Assembly: GCA_963929535.1 (NCBI GenBank)
Contig: CAWVIZ010000014.1
Location: 62,001 to 126,000 of the forward strand
Origin: Pullilachnospira sp963929535
GTDB lineage: Bacteria; Bacillota; Clostridia; Lachnospirales; Lachnospiraceae
Direction: 5' to 3'
Length of the DNA stretch: 64,000 bases
The notes under the pieces are model-generated. The model saw only the letters and a list, made by a program, of their open reading frames with translations. It searched no databases and was not told where the DNA came from. This document shows positions 26,776 to 34,478 of the stretch, piece after piece; positions within the stretch are counted from its first letter, which is position 1, and each line of letters opens with the position of its first letter. The translations under genes were made by a program, and so were the position numbers.

Positions 26776-27630
26776 ATGAGCGGCTATATTTTATGTCAGG
26801 TAAAAAAGGCTGAAAGGCCGTATTACATAGAGAATATCAGTACGAATATCTATTCCATTGAGGAGCTGTGCTTTTACCTTTATCATAATATCTATCTGCT
26901 GGACTCCACGATCCTGAATGAAGAGCTGTGCTTCTGGCTGCGGGACGAGCTGGGACTGAAGAAACTGGCGTTTAAGCTGTATGCCCTGCTGGATGGCGAG
27001 GAGGTGAAGGTGGGAGATTTTATCCTGCCTATTTTCAAAGAGATCAATTACCTGTCCCTGGAGGAATTCCGTGGGCTGAACGCTCAGATCCAGAGGCTGG
27101 CCCAGGAGCCCCAGGTGCTGCGGCAGAAGATGAAAGGCGATTACCTGATGGAGCATGGAAAGTACGTGAATGCCATCAAGGTCTACCAGAAGGCGCTGAA
27201 TGAGAAGTCTTCTCATCAGGAGGAAGAGCAGCTGGGAACCCAGTTTGTGGGGGAAATCTATCACAACATGGGGTGCGCCTATATCCGGCTGTTCCAGACG
27301 GAGGAAGCGGTGGCATGCTTTTTGAAGGCATATGAACATCTTCATACCATGACGGCGATCCGAAGCTACCTCTGCGCCCTGTATATGGATCAGGGCCAGG
27401 AAGCGTTTGACAGGAGAGCAGGGGAGCTGGGACTTGCCCAGGCCCAGAAAGAGCAGCTTCTGGAGCAGATCCGCCAGGAGGAGCAGAACCTCTATGAAAC
27501 AAGAGATGGAAAGGAATTCCTTGCGGCCCGTGAAAAAAAAACACAGGGTGAAGAGGAGGAATACCGGAGCATGATGGAAGCGGTGCTGAAGCGTCTGACA
27601 GGAGAATATCACAGAAGCACCGGGTATTGA
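26776..27630 (+). CDS. TPR protein of the Hsp70-like cassette
   Basis: The 284-residue protein has a conserved-looking N-terminal half of unknown fold (1-115). It is followed by TPR-type helices: MKGDYLMEHGKYVNAIKVYQ at about 118-137 and IYHNMGCAYIRLFQTEEAVAC at about 160-180. A charged C-terminal coiled region follows. ATG 26776 is chosen because AAAAAGGAGG lies directly upstream; the frame is open further back but overlaps the preceding gene. TPR proteins often bind chaperone tails, which fits its place 47 bp after the Hsp70-like gene. Function is unknown. Confidence 0.8.
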   Translation: MSGYILCQVKKAERPYYIENISTNIYSIEELCFYLYHNIYLLDSTILNEELCFWLRDELGLKKLAFKLYALLDGEEVKVGDFILPIFKEINYLSLEEFRGLNAQIQRLAQEPQVLRQKMKGDYLMEHGKYVNAIKVYQKALNEKSSHQEEEQLGTQFVGEIYHNMGCAYIRLFQTEEAVACFLKAYEHLHTMTAIRSYLCALYMDQGQEAFDRRAGELGLAQAQKEQLLEQIRQEEQNLYETRDGKEFLAAREKKTQGEEEEYRSMMEAVLKRLTGEYHRSTGY

Positions 27631-27685
27631 ACCGCCGGGAAGCCGGGCGGCAACCGTTCATAACAGAGAAACTGTCACTGCAATT

Positions 27686-27877
27686 GTTACAGTTCAGCTT
27701 TCCAATATCCCGCGAGGGCGCTGTGTGCCAGTGGCACATGTTAAGCGCCGACCGAAACGGAGTGTAGATCACGCTGCGTTCGCAGCGTGATCCCGAGATT
27801 TGCGGGCGCCAGGCTGCGAAAATCGCAGCCTGTGTGCATGCATTTGTAACAGTGAAGCCGGAAGGCTGAACTGTTAC
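27686..27877 (+). mobile_element. MITE-like element, copy B
   Basis: Ends GTTACAGTTCAGC at 27686 and GGCTGAACTGTTAC at 27877 are inverted repeats. The 192-bp body contains one 51-bp-type module (GCTGTGTGCCAGTGGCACATG...), then a hairpin ATCACGCTGCG/CGCAGCGTGAT, GCGGGCGCCAGGCTGCG and GTGTGCATGCATTTGTAACAG. No coding capacity. It lies between the TPR gene and the amino acid transporter promoter. Confidence 0.85.
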
Positions 27878-27907
27878 CTGCAATTGCGTGGAAACAGCAA
27901 GAAAGAG

Positions 27908-27936
27908 TTGACAGAATTGATTTAGCGTGGTAGAGT
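27908..27936 (+). promoter_or_regulatory. sigma-A promoter for the amino acid ABC transporter
   Basis: TTGACA at 27908-27913 and TAGAGT at 27931-27936 with a 17-bp spacer. The start codon is 186 bp downstream. The leader contains a small hairpin (GGGAGC at 28062-28067 with GCTCCC at 28075-28080) followed by TGTTT, which might attenuate. No known riboswitch was recognised in the leader. Confidence 0.75.
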
Positions 27937-28122
27937 GATAACACAACGAAAGAGGGAATGGAGCCGGTGAGACAAAGATCGGTTGTTCTTATGTACCGGC
28001 GGCCGTTCCGCGTCTGAAAATTACAGAAAGTCAGCCGTCCCGACAGCAGGCGATCAGGAGGGGGAGCCTTTTGAGCTCCCTGTTTCACTGCCACGGAAGG
28101 GGCTGGGGAGAGGAAAATAAGG

Positions 28123-29055
28123 ATGAAGAGGAAGACGATTACCATGCTGCTGGCAGCAGCGATGACAATGACGATGCTGGCAGGATGCGGCTCCGGCGCC
28201 GGAGACGCTTCAGCGGAAGATACGGGAGCAGCCTCCCAGGACAGCGCCGGGAATGCGGGAGAGGATTCCCAGGAGGAAGCTGACTCGGCGGACGCCGCAG
28301 AAGACGGCGGTCAGGAGACAGCCGCCGCAGAGCCGGATACCACCTACGGCACCAGCCAGGAAGGCCGGTTTGTGGTGGGATTTGACCAGGAATTTCCTCC
28401 CATGGGATTTGTAGGAGAGGATGGGGAGTATACGGGATTTGACCTGGCTCTGGCCGAGGAAGTGGCGAAACGTCTGGAACTTGAGTTTGTTCCCCAGCCC
28501 ATCAGCTGGGATGCCAAGGATATGGAGCTGTCATCAGGAACCATCGACTGTATCTGGAACGGATTCACCATGACAGGCCGGGAGGAGGATTATACCTTCT
28601 CAGAGCCTTATCTGGATAACCGCCAGGTATTTGTGGTATATGCGGATTCCGATATCAGTTCTTCTGCGGATCTGGCGGGAAAGATCGTGGAAGTACAGGC
28701 TGATTCCTCCGCGGAAGCCGCCCTGGAGGAAAATCCGGAGCTCTCCGGAACCTTCGGTACCCTGCAGACAGTACCGGATTATAATACAGCCATGATGGAT
28801 CTGGAACAGGGCGCGGTGGATGCGATCGCCATGGACGAAGTGGTGGCAGCTTACCAGATCCAGGATAAGGAAAGCCAGTTCAGGATCCTGGATGAGGAAA
28901 TTTCCTCTGAAGAATACGCTGTGGGATTCCTGAAGGGCAACGAAAAACTGCGGGACAATGTACAGCAGGTGCTGCAGGAAATGGCAGATGACGGAACCAT
29001 CGCGGAGATTTCCACAGAATGGTTCGGTTCGGATATCACCACCTTTGCGAAATAA
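28123..29055 (+). CDS. Polar amino acid ABC transporter substrate-binding lipoprotein
   Basis: The 310-residue protein starts with a lipoprotein signal (MLAGC, lipidated Cys22) and an Ala/Glu/Asp-rich linker up to about residue 80. A family 3 solute-binding domain follows with FVVGFDQEFPPMGF, GFDLALAEEVAKRL, IDCIWNGFTMT and VEVQADSSAE. It would be tethered outside the membrane and deliver an amino acid to the permease encoded downstream. The acidic residue after GYD/GFD and the Arg in TGRE fit amino acid binding; the exact ligand cannot be told. Confidence 0.92.
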   Translation: MKRKTITMLLAAAMTMTMLAGCGSGAGDASAEDTGAASQDSAGNAGEDSQEEADSADAAEDGGQETAAAEPDTTYGTSQEGRFVVGFDQEFPPMGFVGEDGEYTGFDLALAEEVAKRLELEFVPQPISWDAKDMELSSGTIDCIWNGFTMTGREEDYTFSEPYLDNRQVFVVYADSDISSSADLAGKIVEVQADSSAEAALEENPELSGTFGTLQTVPDYNTAMMDLEQGAVDAIAMDEVVAAYQIQDKESQFRILDEEISSEEYAVGFLKGNEKLRDNVQQVLQEMADDGTIAEISTEWFGSDITTFAK

Positions 29056-29056
29056 G

Positions 29057-29199
29057 GGAACAGTCCAGCCTTCCGGCTTCACTGTTACATGTGTATGCAC
29101 ACAGGCTGCGTTTCCCGCAGCCTGGCGCCCGCAGGCCTCGGGATCCCGCTGCAAATGCAGCGGGACACCTCGCGGGACAGTTGAAGGCTGAATTGATAC
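29057..29199 (-). mobile_element. MITE-like element, copy C, inside the ABC transporter operon
   Basis: This copy lies in reverse orientation: GAACAGTCCAGCCTTCCGG at the left, ATGTGTATGCACACAGGCTGCG, a stem of CCCGCTGCAAATGCAGCGGG, then CGCGGGACAGTTGAAGGCTG and AATTGATAC at the right. It lies 2 bp after the binding-protein stop and 40 bp before the permease start, so it will be transcribed in the operon mRNA as a structured spacer. Confidence 0.85.
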
Positions 29200-29238
29200 A
29201 AATAAGGGGATAGTGCTTGGACGGACAGGAGGACAGAT

Positions 29239-29889
29239 ATGACACTGATTGAGATATTCGGACAGCTTTTGCCGGGAATGGGAAGATCGGTAGGGATTTT
29301 TTTCTGCACACTGGTGCTGTCCCTGCCTCTGGGACTGCTGGTGGCTTTCGGAAGGATGAGCCGCTGCAAGGCGGTTCAGCTGCTCTTCAAGGCATATATC
29401 TCTGTTATGCGGGGAACACCGCTGATGCTGCAGCTTATGGTGGTATATTTCGGACCTTATTTCATTTTTGGTATCCGGATCACGGACAGCTACCGGCTGT
29501 ATGCGGTGCTGATCGCGTTTGCCATCAATTATGCCGCTTATTTCGCGGAAATCTACAGGGGAGGCATTGAGTCCATGCCTCTGGGACAGTATGAGGCAGC
29601 CCGGCTTCTGGGATATGGCAGAGGACAGACCTTTTTCAAGATCATCCTGCCTCAGGTAGTAAAGAGGATCCTGCCTTCGGTGACCAATGAGGTGATCACG
29701 CTGGTAAAGGATACATCCCTTTCCTTTGCCATTGCCTATCTGGAGATGTTTACCATGGCCAAGGCGCTGGCAGCGGCCCAGAGGAGCGTGCTTCCGTATA
29801 TAGCTGCCGCCATTTTTTACTATGTGTTCAATCTGCTGGTGGCTGTGGCGATGGAGCGGCTGGAAAAGAAGCTGGCGTACTACCGATAG
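29239..29889 (+). CDS. Amino acid ABC transporter permease (HisM/ArtQ type)
   Basis: The 216-residue protein has about five membrane helices and the family hallmarks. VMRGTPLMLQLMVVYFG follows the first helices, then AAYFAEIYRGGIESMPLGQYEAARLLG is the EAA loop that contacts the ATPase. PQVVKRILPSVTNEVITLVKDTSL follows it. AGGAGGACAGAT gives a strong ribosome site. It forms the membrane channel with the ATPase whose gene starts 12 bp downstream. Confidence 0.92.
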   Translation: MTLIEIFGQLLPGMGRSVGIFFCTLVLSLPLGLLVAFGRMSRCKAVQLLFKAYISVMRGTPLMLQLMVVYFGPYFIFGIRITDSYRLYAVLIAFAINYAAYFAEIYRGGIESMPLGQYEAARLLGYGRGQTFFKIILPQVVKRILPSVTNEVITLVKDTSLSFAIAYLEMFTMAKALAAAQRSVLPYIAAAIFYYVFNLLVAVAMERLEKKLAYYR

Positions 29890-29901
29890 GAGAGAAGCTT
29901 T

Positions 29902-30660
29902 ATGAATTTGCTGGAAATGAATCACATAAAAAAATCCTTTGACGGCAGCGGTGTGCTGAAGGATATTTCCCTTTCTGTAAAGCCGGGGGAGGTGCTTTCC
30001 ATTATAGGGCCTTCCGGTTCAGGAAAATCCACTCTGCTCAGGTGCGCCACCATGCTGGAAAAGGTGGATGAGGGGGAAATCTGCTACGGTGGAAAGCGGG
30101 CAGTCTGGATGGAGAACGGAAAACCGGTATACTGCCGGGGAAGAGATATGAAGGAGATCCAGTCCTGCTTCGGACTGGTTTTCCAGAATTTCAATCTTTT
30201 TCCCCATTACTCTGTGATGAAAAATATCACCGATGCGCCCATCCATGTGCAGAAGAGAAAGAAGGAGGAAGTCTTTTCAGAGGCCAGAGCGCTGCTGGAA
30301 AAAATGGGGCTGGCGGACAAGGAGAACGCCTATCCTTACCAGCTTTCCGGAGGCCAGTGCCAGAGAGTTGCCATTGCCAGGGCTCTGGCGCTGAATCCCA
30401 GGATCCTCTTTTTCGATGAGCCCACCTCCGCGCTGGATCCGGAGCTTACGGGGGAGGTGCTGAAGGTGATCCGTTCTCTGGCTCAGATGGATATCACCAT
30501 GGTGATCGTTACCCATGAGATGGAATTCGCCAGAAGTATCTCTGACAGGGTGATTTTCATGGATAAGGGAGTGATCGAGGTAGAGGGAACACCGGAAGAG
30601 GTATTTCGTGCAGACCACACAAGAATGCGGGAATTTTTGGGGAAATTTCATCAGAACTAA
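29902..30660 (+). CDS. Amino acid ABC transporter ATP-binding protein
   Basis: This 252-residue ABC ATPase has Walker A GPSGSGKS (36-43), the Q-loop in VFQNFNLFPH, signature LSGGQCQRVAIARAL, Walker B ILFFDEPTSALD and the switch His in VIVTHEM. An insertion of about 20 residues between Walker A and the Q-loop (RAVWMENGKPVYCRGRDM) is longer than in GlnQ/HisP. It closes the three-gene transporter operon. Confidence 0.93.
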   Translation: MNLLEMNHIKKSFDGSGVLKDISLSVKPGEVLSIIGPSGSGKSTLLRCATMLEKVDEGEICYGGKRAVWMENGKPVYCRGRDMKEIQSCFGLVFQNFNLFPHYSVMKNITDAPIHVQKRKKEEVFSEARALLEKMGLADKENAYPYQLSGGQCQRVAIARALALNPRILFFDEPTSALDPELTGEVLKVIRSLAQMDITMVIVTHEMEFARSISDRVIFMDKGVIEVEGTPEEVFRADHTRMREFLGKFHQN

Positions 30661-30662
30661 GC

Positions 30663-30691
30663 TTGCGTTTCCCCAGGGGCTGGTATATAAT
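30663..30691 (+). promoter_or_regulatory. Promoter-like sequence upstream of purC
   Basis: TTGCGT at 30663-30668 and TATAAT at 30686-30691 with a 17-bp spacer, just after the transporter stop. A strong terminator hairpin begins at 30695, so transcription would start inside that hairpin. Confidence 0.6.
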
Positions 30692-30694
30692 CTT

Positions 30695-30733
30695 AGCGTA
30701 CAGTGACGAGATGTCCTGTGCGCTATTTTTTTT
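30695..30733 (+). terminator. Intrinsic terminator between the transporter operon and purC
   Basis: AGCGTACAG and CTGTGCGCT form a 9-bp stem with one G-T pair and a 12-nt loop, followed by A and T8. It can end the transporter operon; together with the promoter just upstream it could also act as a start-site-proximal attenuator for purC. Confidence 0.8.
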
Positions 30734-30789
30734 CGTGATACGTCCGGCAGGCAGCGCGCCCGTCAGCCATGTTCCATGGATGGTATCCG
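30734..30789 (+). repeat. GCGATA-type element, degenerate copy a
   Basis: CGTGATACGTCCGGCA directly follows the T8 of the terminator and matches the tip of the elements at 33136 and 37835. GGTATCCGG at 30782-30790 may be the other tip. The sequence between has no reading frame. Confidence 0.5.
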
Positions 30790-30925
30790 GCGACTGCGCC
30801 TTTTCAGGAGCCGGCGCAGGGAGGAGCGTGCCCGGTACGGAAACCGGCCGGATCCGGAGCCGGGAAATGAGCGCATGGGAGTGACCCGTCTTGACCAAGA
30901 TCAAAAGAAGAAAGGTGTCAGATTC

Positions 30926-31636
30926 ATGAAAAAGTTAGAACAGCTGTATGAAGGAAAAGCAAAAAAAGTGTTCGCGACAGATGTGGACGGCGTGGTGATC
31001 GTGGATTACAAGGACGATGCTACTGCATTCAATGGTGAGAAGAAGGGAACCATCACGGGCAAAGGCGTGGTGAACAACCGCATGACCAATTACGTGTTCC
31101 AGCAGCTTGAGAAAGCCGGGATCCCCACCCATTTTGTGGAAGAACTGTCTGACAGGGAGACAGCGGTAAAGAAAGTGGACATTGTTCCGCTGGAGGTTAT
31201 CGTCCGCAATGTGGCTGCAGGAAGCTTTTCCAAACGTATGGGCGTGGAAGAAGGAAGACAGCTGCTCTGCCCGATTCTGGAGTTCAGCTATAAGGATGAT
31301 GATCTGGGCGATCCGTTCATCAACGATGACTATGCGCTGGCTCTGGGACTGGCTACTCAGGAAGAGATCGATACCATTAAGGATTATACAAGAAGGATCA
31401 ATGAGTTTCTGAAGGGATATTTCCTGAACGCGGGAATGAAGCTGATCGATTTCAAGCTGGAGTTCGGCAAGCTGCCGGACGGAACGATCATCCTGGCGGA
31501 CGAGATTTCTCCGGATACCTGCCGTCTGTGGGATGTGAATACCAACGAGAAGCTGGACAAGGATCGTTTCAGAAGAGACATGGGAAATGTGGAGGAAGCT
31601 TACAACGAGGTGTTCAAACGCCTGGGACTGGCTTAA
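30926..31636 (+). CDS. purC: Phosphoribosylaminoimidazole-succinocarboxamide synthase
   Basis: PurC joins aspartate to CAIR in purine synthesis. The 236-residue product begins KLEQLYEGKAKKVF and has VDYKDDATAFNGEKKG, TVPLEVIVRNVAAGS-type ribose-phosphate binding (PLEVIVRNVAAGSF) and LADEISPDTCRLWD, all standard. ATG 30926 matches the family start; the frame open back to 30776 is only a readthrough of the leader. purB starts 9 bp after its stop, forming purC-purB. Confidence 0.95.
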   Translation: MKKLEQLYEGKAKKVFATDVDGVVIVDYKDDATAFNGEKKGTITGKGVVNNRMTNYVFQQLEKAGIPTHFVEELSDRETAVKKVDIVPLEVIVRNVAAGSFSKRMGVEEGRQLLCPILEFSYKDDDLGDPFINDDYALALGLATQEEIDTIKDYTRRINEFLKGYFLNAGMKLIDFKLEFGKLPDGTIILADEISPDTCRLWDVNTNEKLDKDRFRRDMGNVEEAYNEVFKRLGLA

Positions 31637-31645
31637 GGAGAAGAT

Positions 31646-33079
31646 ATGAGTACAGACAGATATGTAAGTCCGCTGTCCGAGCGGTATGCCAGCAAGGAGA
31701 TGCAGTACATTTTCTCCCCGGATATGAAGTTCCGTACCTGGAGAAGGCTGTGGATCGCGCTGGCTGAGACGGAAAAAGAGCTGGGTCTGGATATTACCCA
31801 GGAACAGATCGATGAGCTGAAGGCTCATGCAGAAGATATCAACTATGATGTTGCCAGGGAGCGGGAGCGGCTGGTGCGTCATGATGTGATGTCCCATGTG
31901 TACGCGTACGGTGTGCAGTGCCCTAAGGCCAAGGGGATCATCCATCTGGGAGCCACCTCCTGTTACGTGGGGGACAACACGGATATCATTGTGATGACAG
32001 AGGCCTTGAAGCTGGTGCGGAGGAAGCTGGTGAACGTGATCGCCGAGCTTTCCAAGTTCGCGGAAGAATACAAGGATCTTCCCACGCTGGCATTTACCCA
32101 TTTCCAGCCGGCCCAGCCCACCACCGTGGGTAAGAGAGCCACTCTGTGGATGCAGGAATTTATGCTGGATCTGGAGGATCTGGAATATGTGATCAGCACC
32201 ATGAAGCTTCTGGGAAGCAAGGGAACCACCGGAACCCAGGCCAGTTTCCTGGAGCTGTTTGACGGGGATCAGGAGACCATTGACAAGATCGATCCCATGA
32301 TCGCTGAGAAGATGGGATTCAAGGAGTGCTATCCTGTATCCGGACAGACGTATTCCCGGAAGGTGGATACCAGAGTCCTGAATGTGCTGGCGGGAATCGC
32401 GGCCAGTGCTCACAAGTTCTCCAACGATATCCGGCTGCTGCAGCACTTAAAGGAAGTGGAAGAGCCCTTTGAGAAGAACCAGATCGGTTCTTCTGCCATG
32501 GCTTATAAGAGAAATCCCATGCGCAGTGAGAGGATCGCTTCCCTGTCCCGGTATGTGATGGTGGATGCGCTGAATCCCGCCATTACTTCCGCTACCCAGT
32601 GGTTTGAGAGAACTCTGGATGATTCAGCCAACAAGAGACTTTCCGTGCCGGAAGGATTTCTGGCTGTGGACGGAATCCTGGATCTGTGCCTGAACGTGGT
32701 GGACGGACTGGTGGTATACCCCAAGGTGATCGAGAAGCATCTGCGGGCAGAACTGCCTTTCATGGCAACGGAGAATATCATGATGGATGCGGTAAAAGCC
32801 GGAGGAGACCGTCAGGAACTGCATGAACGGATCAGGGAGCTGTCTATGGAGGCGGCTAGGAACGTGAAGGCGGAAGGTAAGGAAAACAATCTGCTGGAGC
32901 TGATCGCCGGGGATCCGGCCTTCAATCTGAGCCTGGAGGATCTTCAGAAGTCCATGGAGCCGTCCAGATATACGGGAAGAGCTTCCGTACAGGTGGATGC
33001 TTTCCTGAAAAATGTGATCGATCCCATGCTGGAGGCCCACAAGGATATGCTGGGGATGACAGCCGAGATCAACGTATAA
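31646..33079 (+). CDS. purB: Adenylosuccinate lyase
   Basis: PurB acts twice in purine synthesis, cleaving SAICAR and adenylosuccinate. The 477-residue product shows the lyase superfamily motifs TSCYVGDNTD, GSKGTTGTQ and the signature loop GSSAMAYKRNPMRSE. It lies 9 bp behind purC with its own AAGGAGA site, so both SAICAR-forming and SAICAR-cleaving steps are co-expressed. Confidence 0.95.
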   Translation: MSTDRYVSPLSERYASKEMQYIFSPDMKFRTWRRLWIALAETEKELGLDITQEQIDELKAHAEDINYDVARERERLVRHDVMSHVYAYGVQCPKAKGIIHLGATSCYVGDNTDIIVMTEALKLVRRKLVNVIAELSKFAEEYKDLPTLAFTHFQPAQPTTVGKRATLWMQEFMLDLEDLEYVISTMKLLGSKGTTGTQASFLELFDGDQETIDKIDPMIAEKMGFKECYPVSGQTYSRKVDTRVLNVLAGIAASAHKFSNDIRLLQHLKEVEEPFEKNQIGSSAMAYKRNPMRSERIASLSRYVMVDALNPAITSATQWFERTLDDSANKRLSVPEGFLAVDGILDLCLNVVDGLVVYPKVIEKHLRAELPFMATENIMMDAVKAGGDRQELHERIRELSMEAARNVKAEGKENNLLELIAGDPAFNLSLEDLQKSMEPSRYTGRASVQVDAFLKNVIDPMLEAHKDMLGMTAEINV

Positions 33080-33098
33080 CGAAAACAGACAGAGTGAT

Positions 33099-33135
33099 AC
33101 AGCCCCGGAGCCCGTATGGCCGCCGGGGCTGTTTT
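33099..33135 (+). terminator. Intrinsic terminator after purB
   Basis: ACAGCCCCGG and CCGGGGCTGT form a perfect 10-bp stem around a 14-nt loop, followed by TTTT. Confidence 0.85.
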
Positions 33136-33237
33136 GCGCGATACGCCCGGCAAGCAGCCGCCATGCTTGCATGAGCGGATATTTGCCGGGCAACGGACAG
33201 CGAACGGCTTTAGCCGTGAGCTGTCCGCGGTATCGCG
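33136..33237 (+). repeat. GCGATA-type inverted-repeat element, copy b
   Basis: Starts GCGCGATACGCCCGGCAA immediately after the terminator T-tract and ends GCGGTATCGCG. Inside, TTTGCCGGGCAACGG pairs with the left tip region, CATGCTTGCATG is a small hairpin, and ACGGCTTTAGCCGT is another. The following 33238-33345 holds a second palindromic stretch (ATCGGATGGGGGAAG / CTTCCCCTATCCGAT). No gene. Confidence 0.65.
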
Positions 33238-33344
33238 GGGATCGGATGGGGGAAGGGACTTCCCCTATCCGATCGTGATACATCCGGGAAGCGGCTGCCC
33301 TTATCCGATCCATAAGTCCGGCTGTTCAGGGGAATACAGAGGAA

Positions 33345-33391
33345 CGGGAAAATCCCTGTGACAGTCAATCCGGAGGGACGAACTGTTACAG
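33345..33391 (+). repeat. Right-end fragment of the GTTACAGTTCAGCC element
   Basis: GTGACAGTCAATCCGGAGGGACGAACTGTTAC (broken here at 33358-33389) matches the right end of copies B and E, but no left end is visible. It sits about 35 bp before the broken kinase gene. Confidence 0.55.
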
Positions 33392-33426
33392 ATCGTTTGA
33401 TAATCAGTAATCAGGAGAAGACAGAG

Positions 33427-34270
33427 ATGGAAATAACTGCTAATTTGGTAAAACGGCTGATCCGGGAGCAATTTCCGCAGTGGAGCCGGCTGGATGTTCG
33501 TCCGGTGGCCAGAAGCGGCCATAACAATCGGACTTTTCATCTGGGGGAAACGATGGGGGAGAAACTCTGGCCGAATGCCGGGACGCAGACCGGATACTGC
33601 TGGCCGGGGAGCTGGCGGATGCGCTGAAAAAGCTGCAGGCAGTGGACTGTACGGGAGGTCCCCGAGGAGGCCGGCAGAACTTTTTCCGGGGAGGAGATCT
33701 GAAAATTTATCATCAGGAGACTGTGGATGCCCTGAAAAAGCTGGAAGAGCGTCTGCCGGCGGAGGAGCTGATGAAGATCTGGACAGACTGCATCGCCACA
33801 GTGTATCGGGAACAGGCCGTATGGGTCCACGGGGATGTGGCGCCGGGGAATATTTTGCTTCAAAACGGAAGATTTTACGGGCTGATTGATTCCCGCGAGC
33901 AACGAGCCAAGCGGACATGCTTGCATGTCCATTTGGCGACTGCCGCGAGGGTCAAATACCCCGCAGCTCTGCTGCGCTGCAAGTTTGATGCCCCGTAGCT
34001 TGCTGCGGGGTCTTTGACTTTGGCGTGCTGGGAACCGGAGATCCGTCCTGTGATTATGCCATGGCATGGACCTATTTTGATGGATCATCCAGAGAAGTAT
34101 TTCTGGAGAATCTGGATCCGGGACTGATCAGCCGGGCAAGAGGCTGGGCTTTGTGGAAAGCGCTGATCACCTATGATGACGAAAATGAGGACAGCAGGAA
34201 GAATGACAGGCGTACGGTCGATGAGATTTACTGTGAGCGTTTTGGGAGAACTGCTGCTCAACTGCTGTAA
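33427..34270 (+). pseudogene. Broken aminoglycoside phosphotransferase (APH)-like kinase gene
   Basis: Three pieces can be read in order. The first (33427-33560) is the APH N terminus with RSGHNNRTFHLG. The second, in another frame (about 33550-33890), is GETLAECRDADRILLAGELA, then the catalytic loop WVHGDVAPGNILL and FYGLID. The third (34019-34270) resumes at FGVLGTGDPSCDYAMAWTYF. Compared with the family, about 50-60 residues of the N lobe are missing at the first junction with a frameshift. A 128-bp insertion splits LID from FG, the metal-binding motif, at 33891-34018. The gene cannot make a working kinase. Confidence 0.85.
33891..34018 (+). mobile_element. Small palindromic element inserted in the kinase gene
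   Basis: The 128 bp between GGGCTGATTGAT and TTTGGCGTG are foreign to the APH reading frame. The left half (33892-33950) folds into a hairpin with GGACATGC-TT-GCATGTCC, GCCAA/TTGGC and CCGCG arms. The right half (33951-34018) is bounded by GTCAAATACCCCGCAGC and GCTGCGGGGTCTTTGAC, a 17-bp inverted repeat with one mismatch. It has no gene. Confidence 0.8.
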
Positions 34271-34286
34271 TAAGGGAAAGAAAGAA

Positions 34287-34315
34287 TTGTAATCGTTTTA
34301 AGGATTTGGTACAAT
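34287..34315 (+). promoter_or_regulatory. Distal promoter candidate for purA
   Basis: TTGTAA at 34287-34292 and TACAAT at 34310-34315 are spaced by 17 bp, about 165 bp before purA. Confidence 0.55.
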
Positions 34316-34404
34316 GAAAAGTGGCTGTCAGTGACTGCTGCATGGGAAAGGCTATTTATTACCGTGATTTATAACAGGAGTTTATTTATAAGTAATAATA
34401 AGTT

Positions 34405-34431
34405 TTGCTTATAATAAAGTTGTAGTATAAT
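34405..34431 (+). promoter_or_regulatory. Proximal promoter for purA
   Basis: TATAAT at 34426-34431 lies 47 bp before the purA start in an AT-rich stretch. The best -35 candidate is TTGCTT at 34405 with a short 15-bp spacer. Confidence 0.6.
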
Positions 34432-34478
34432 AGCCACGTAGGAGTTTTACGATAATGAACCGATCAGGAGGTAACCAA

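Noticed and set aside
27937..28122. Riboswitch or T-box in the amino acid transporter leader
   Set aside because: No conserved T-box or known aptamer motif was visible; only a small GGGAGC/GCTCCC hairpin.
34316..34478. Purine riboswitch before purA
   Set aside because: The three-way-junction core and conserved loops were not found in the leader.
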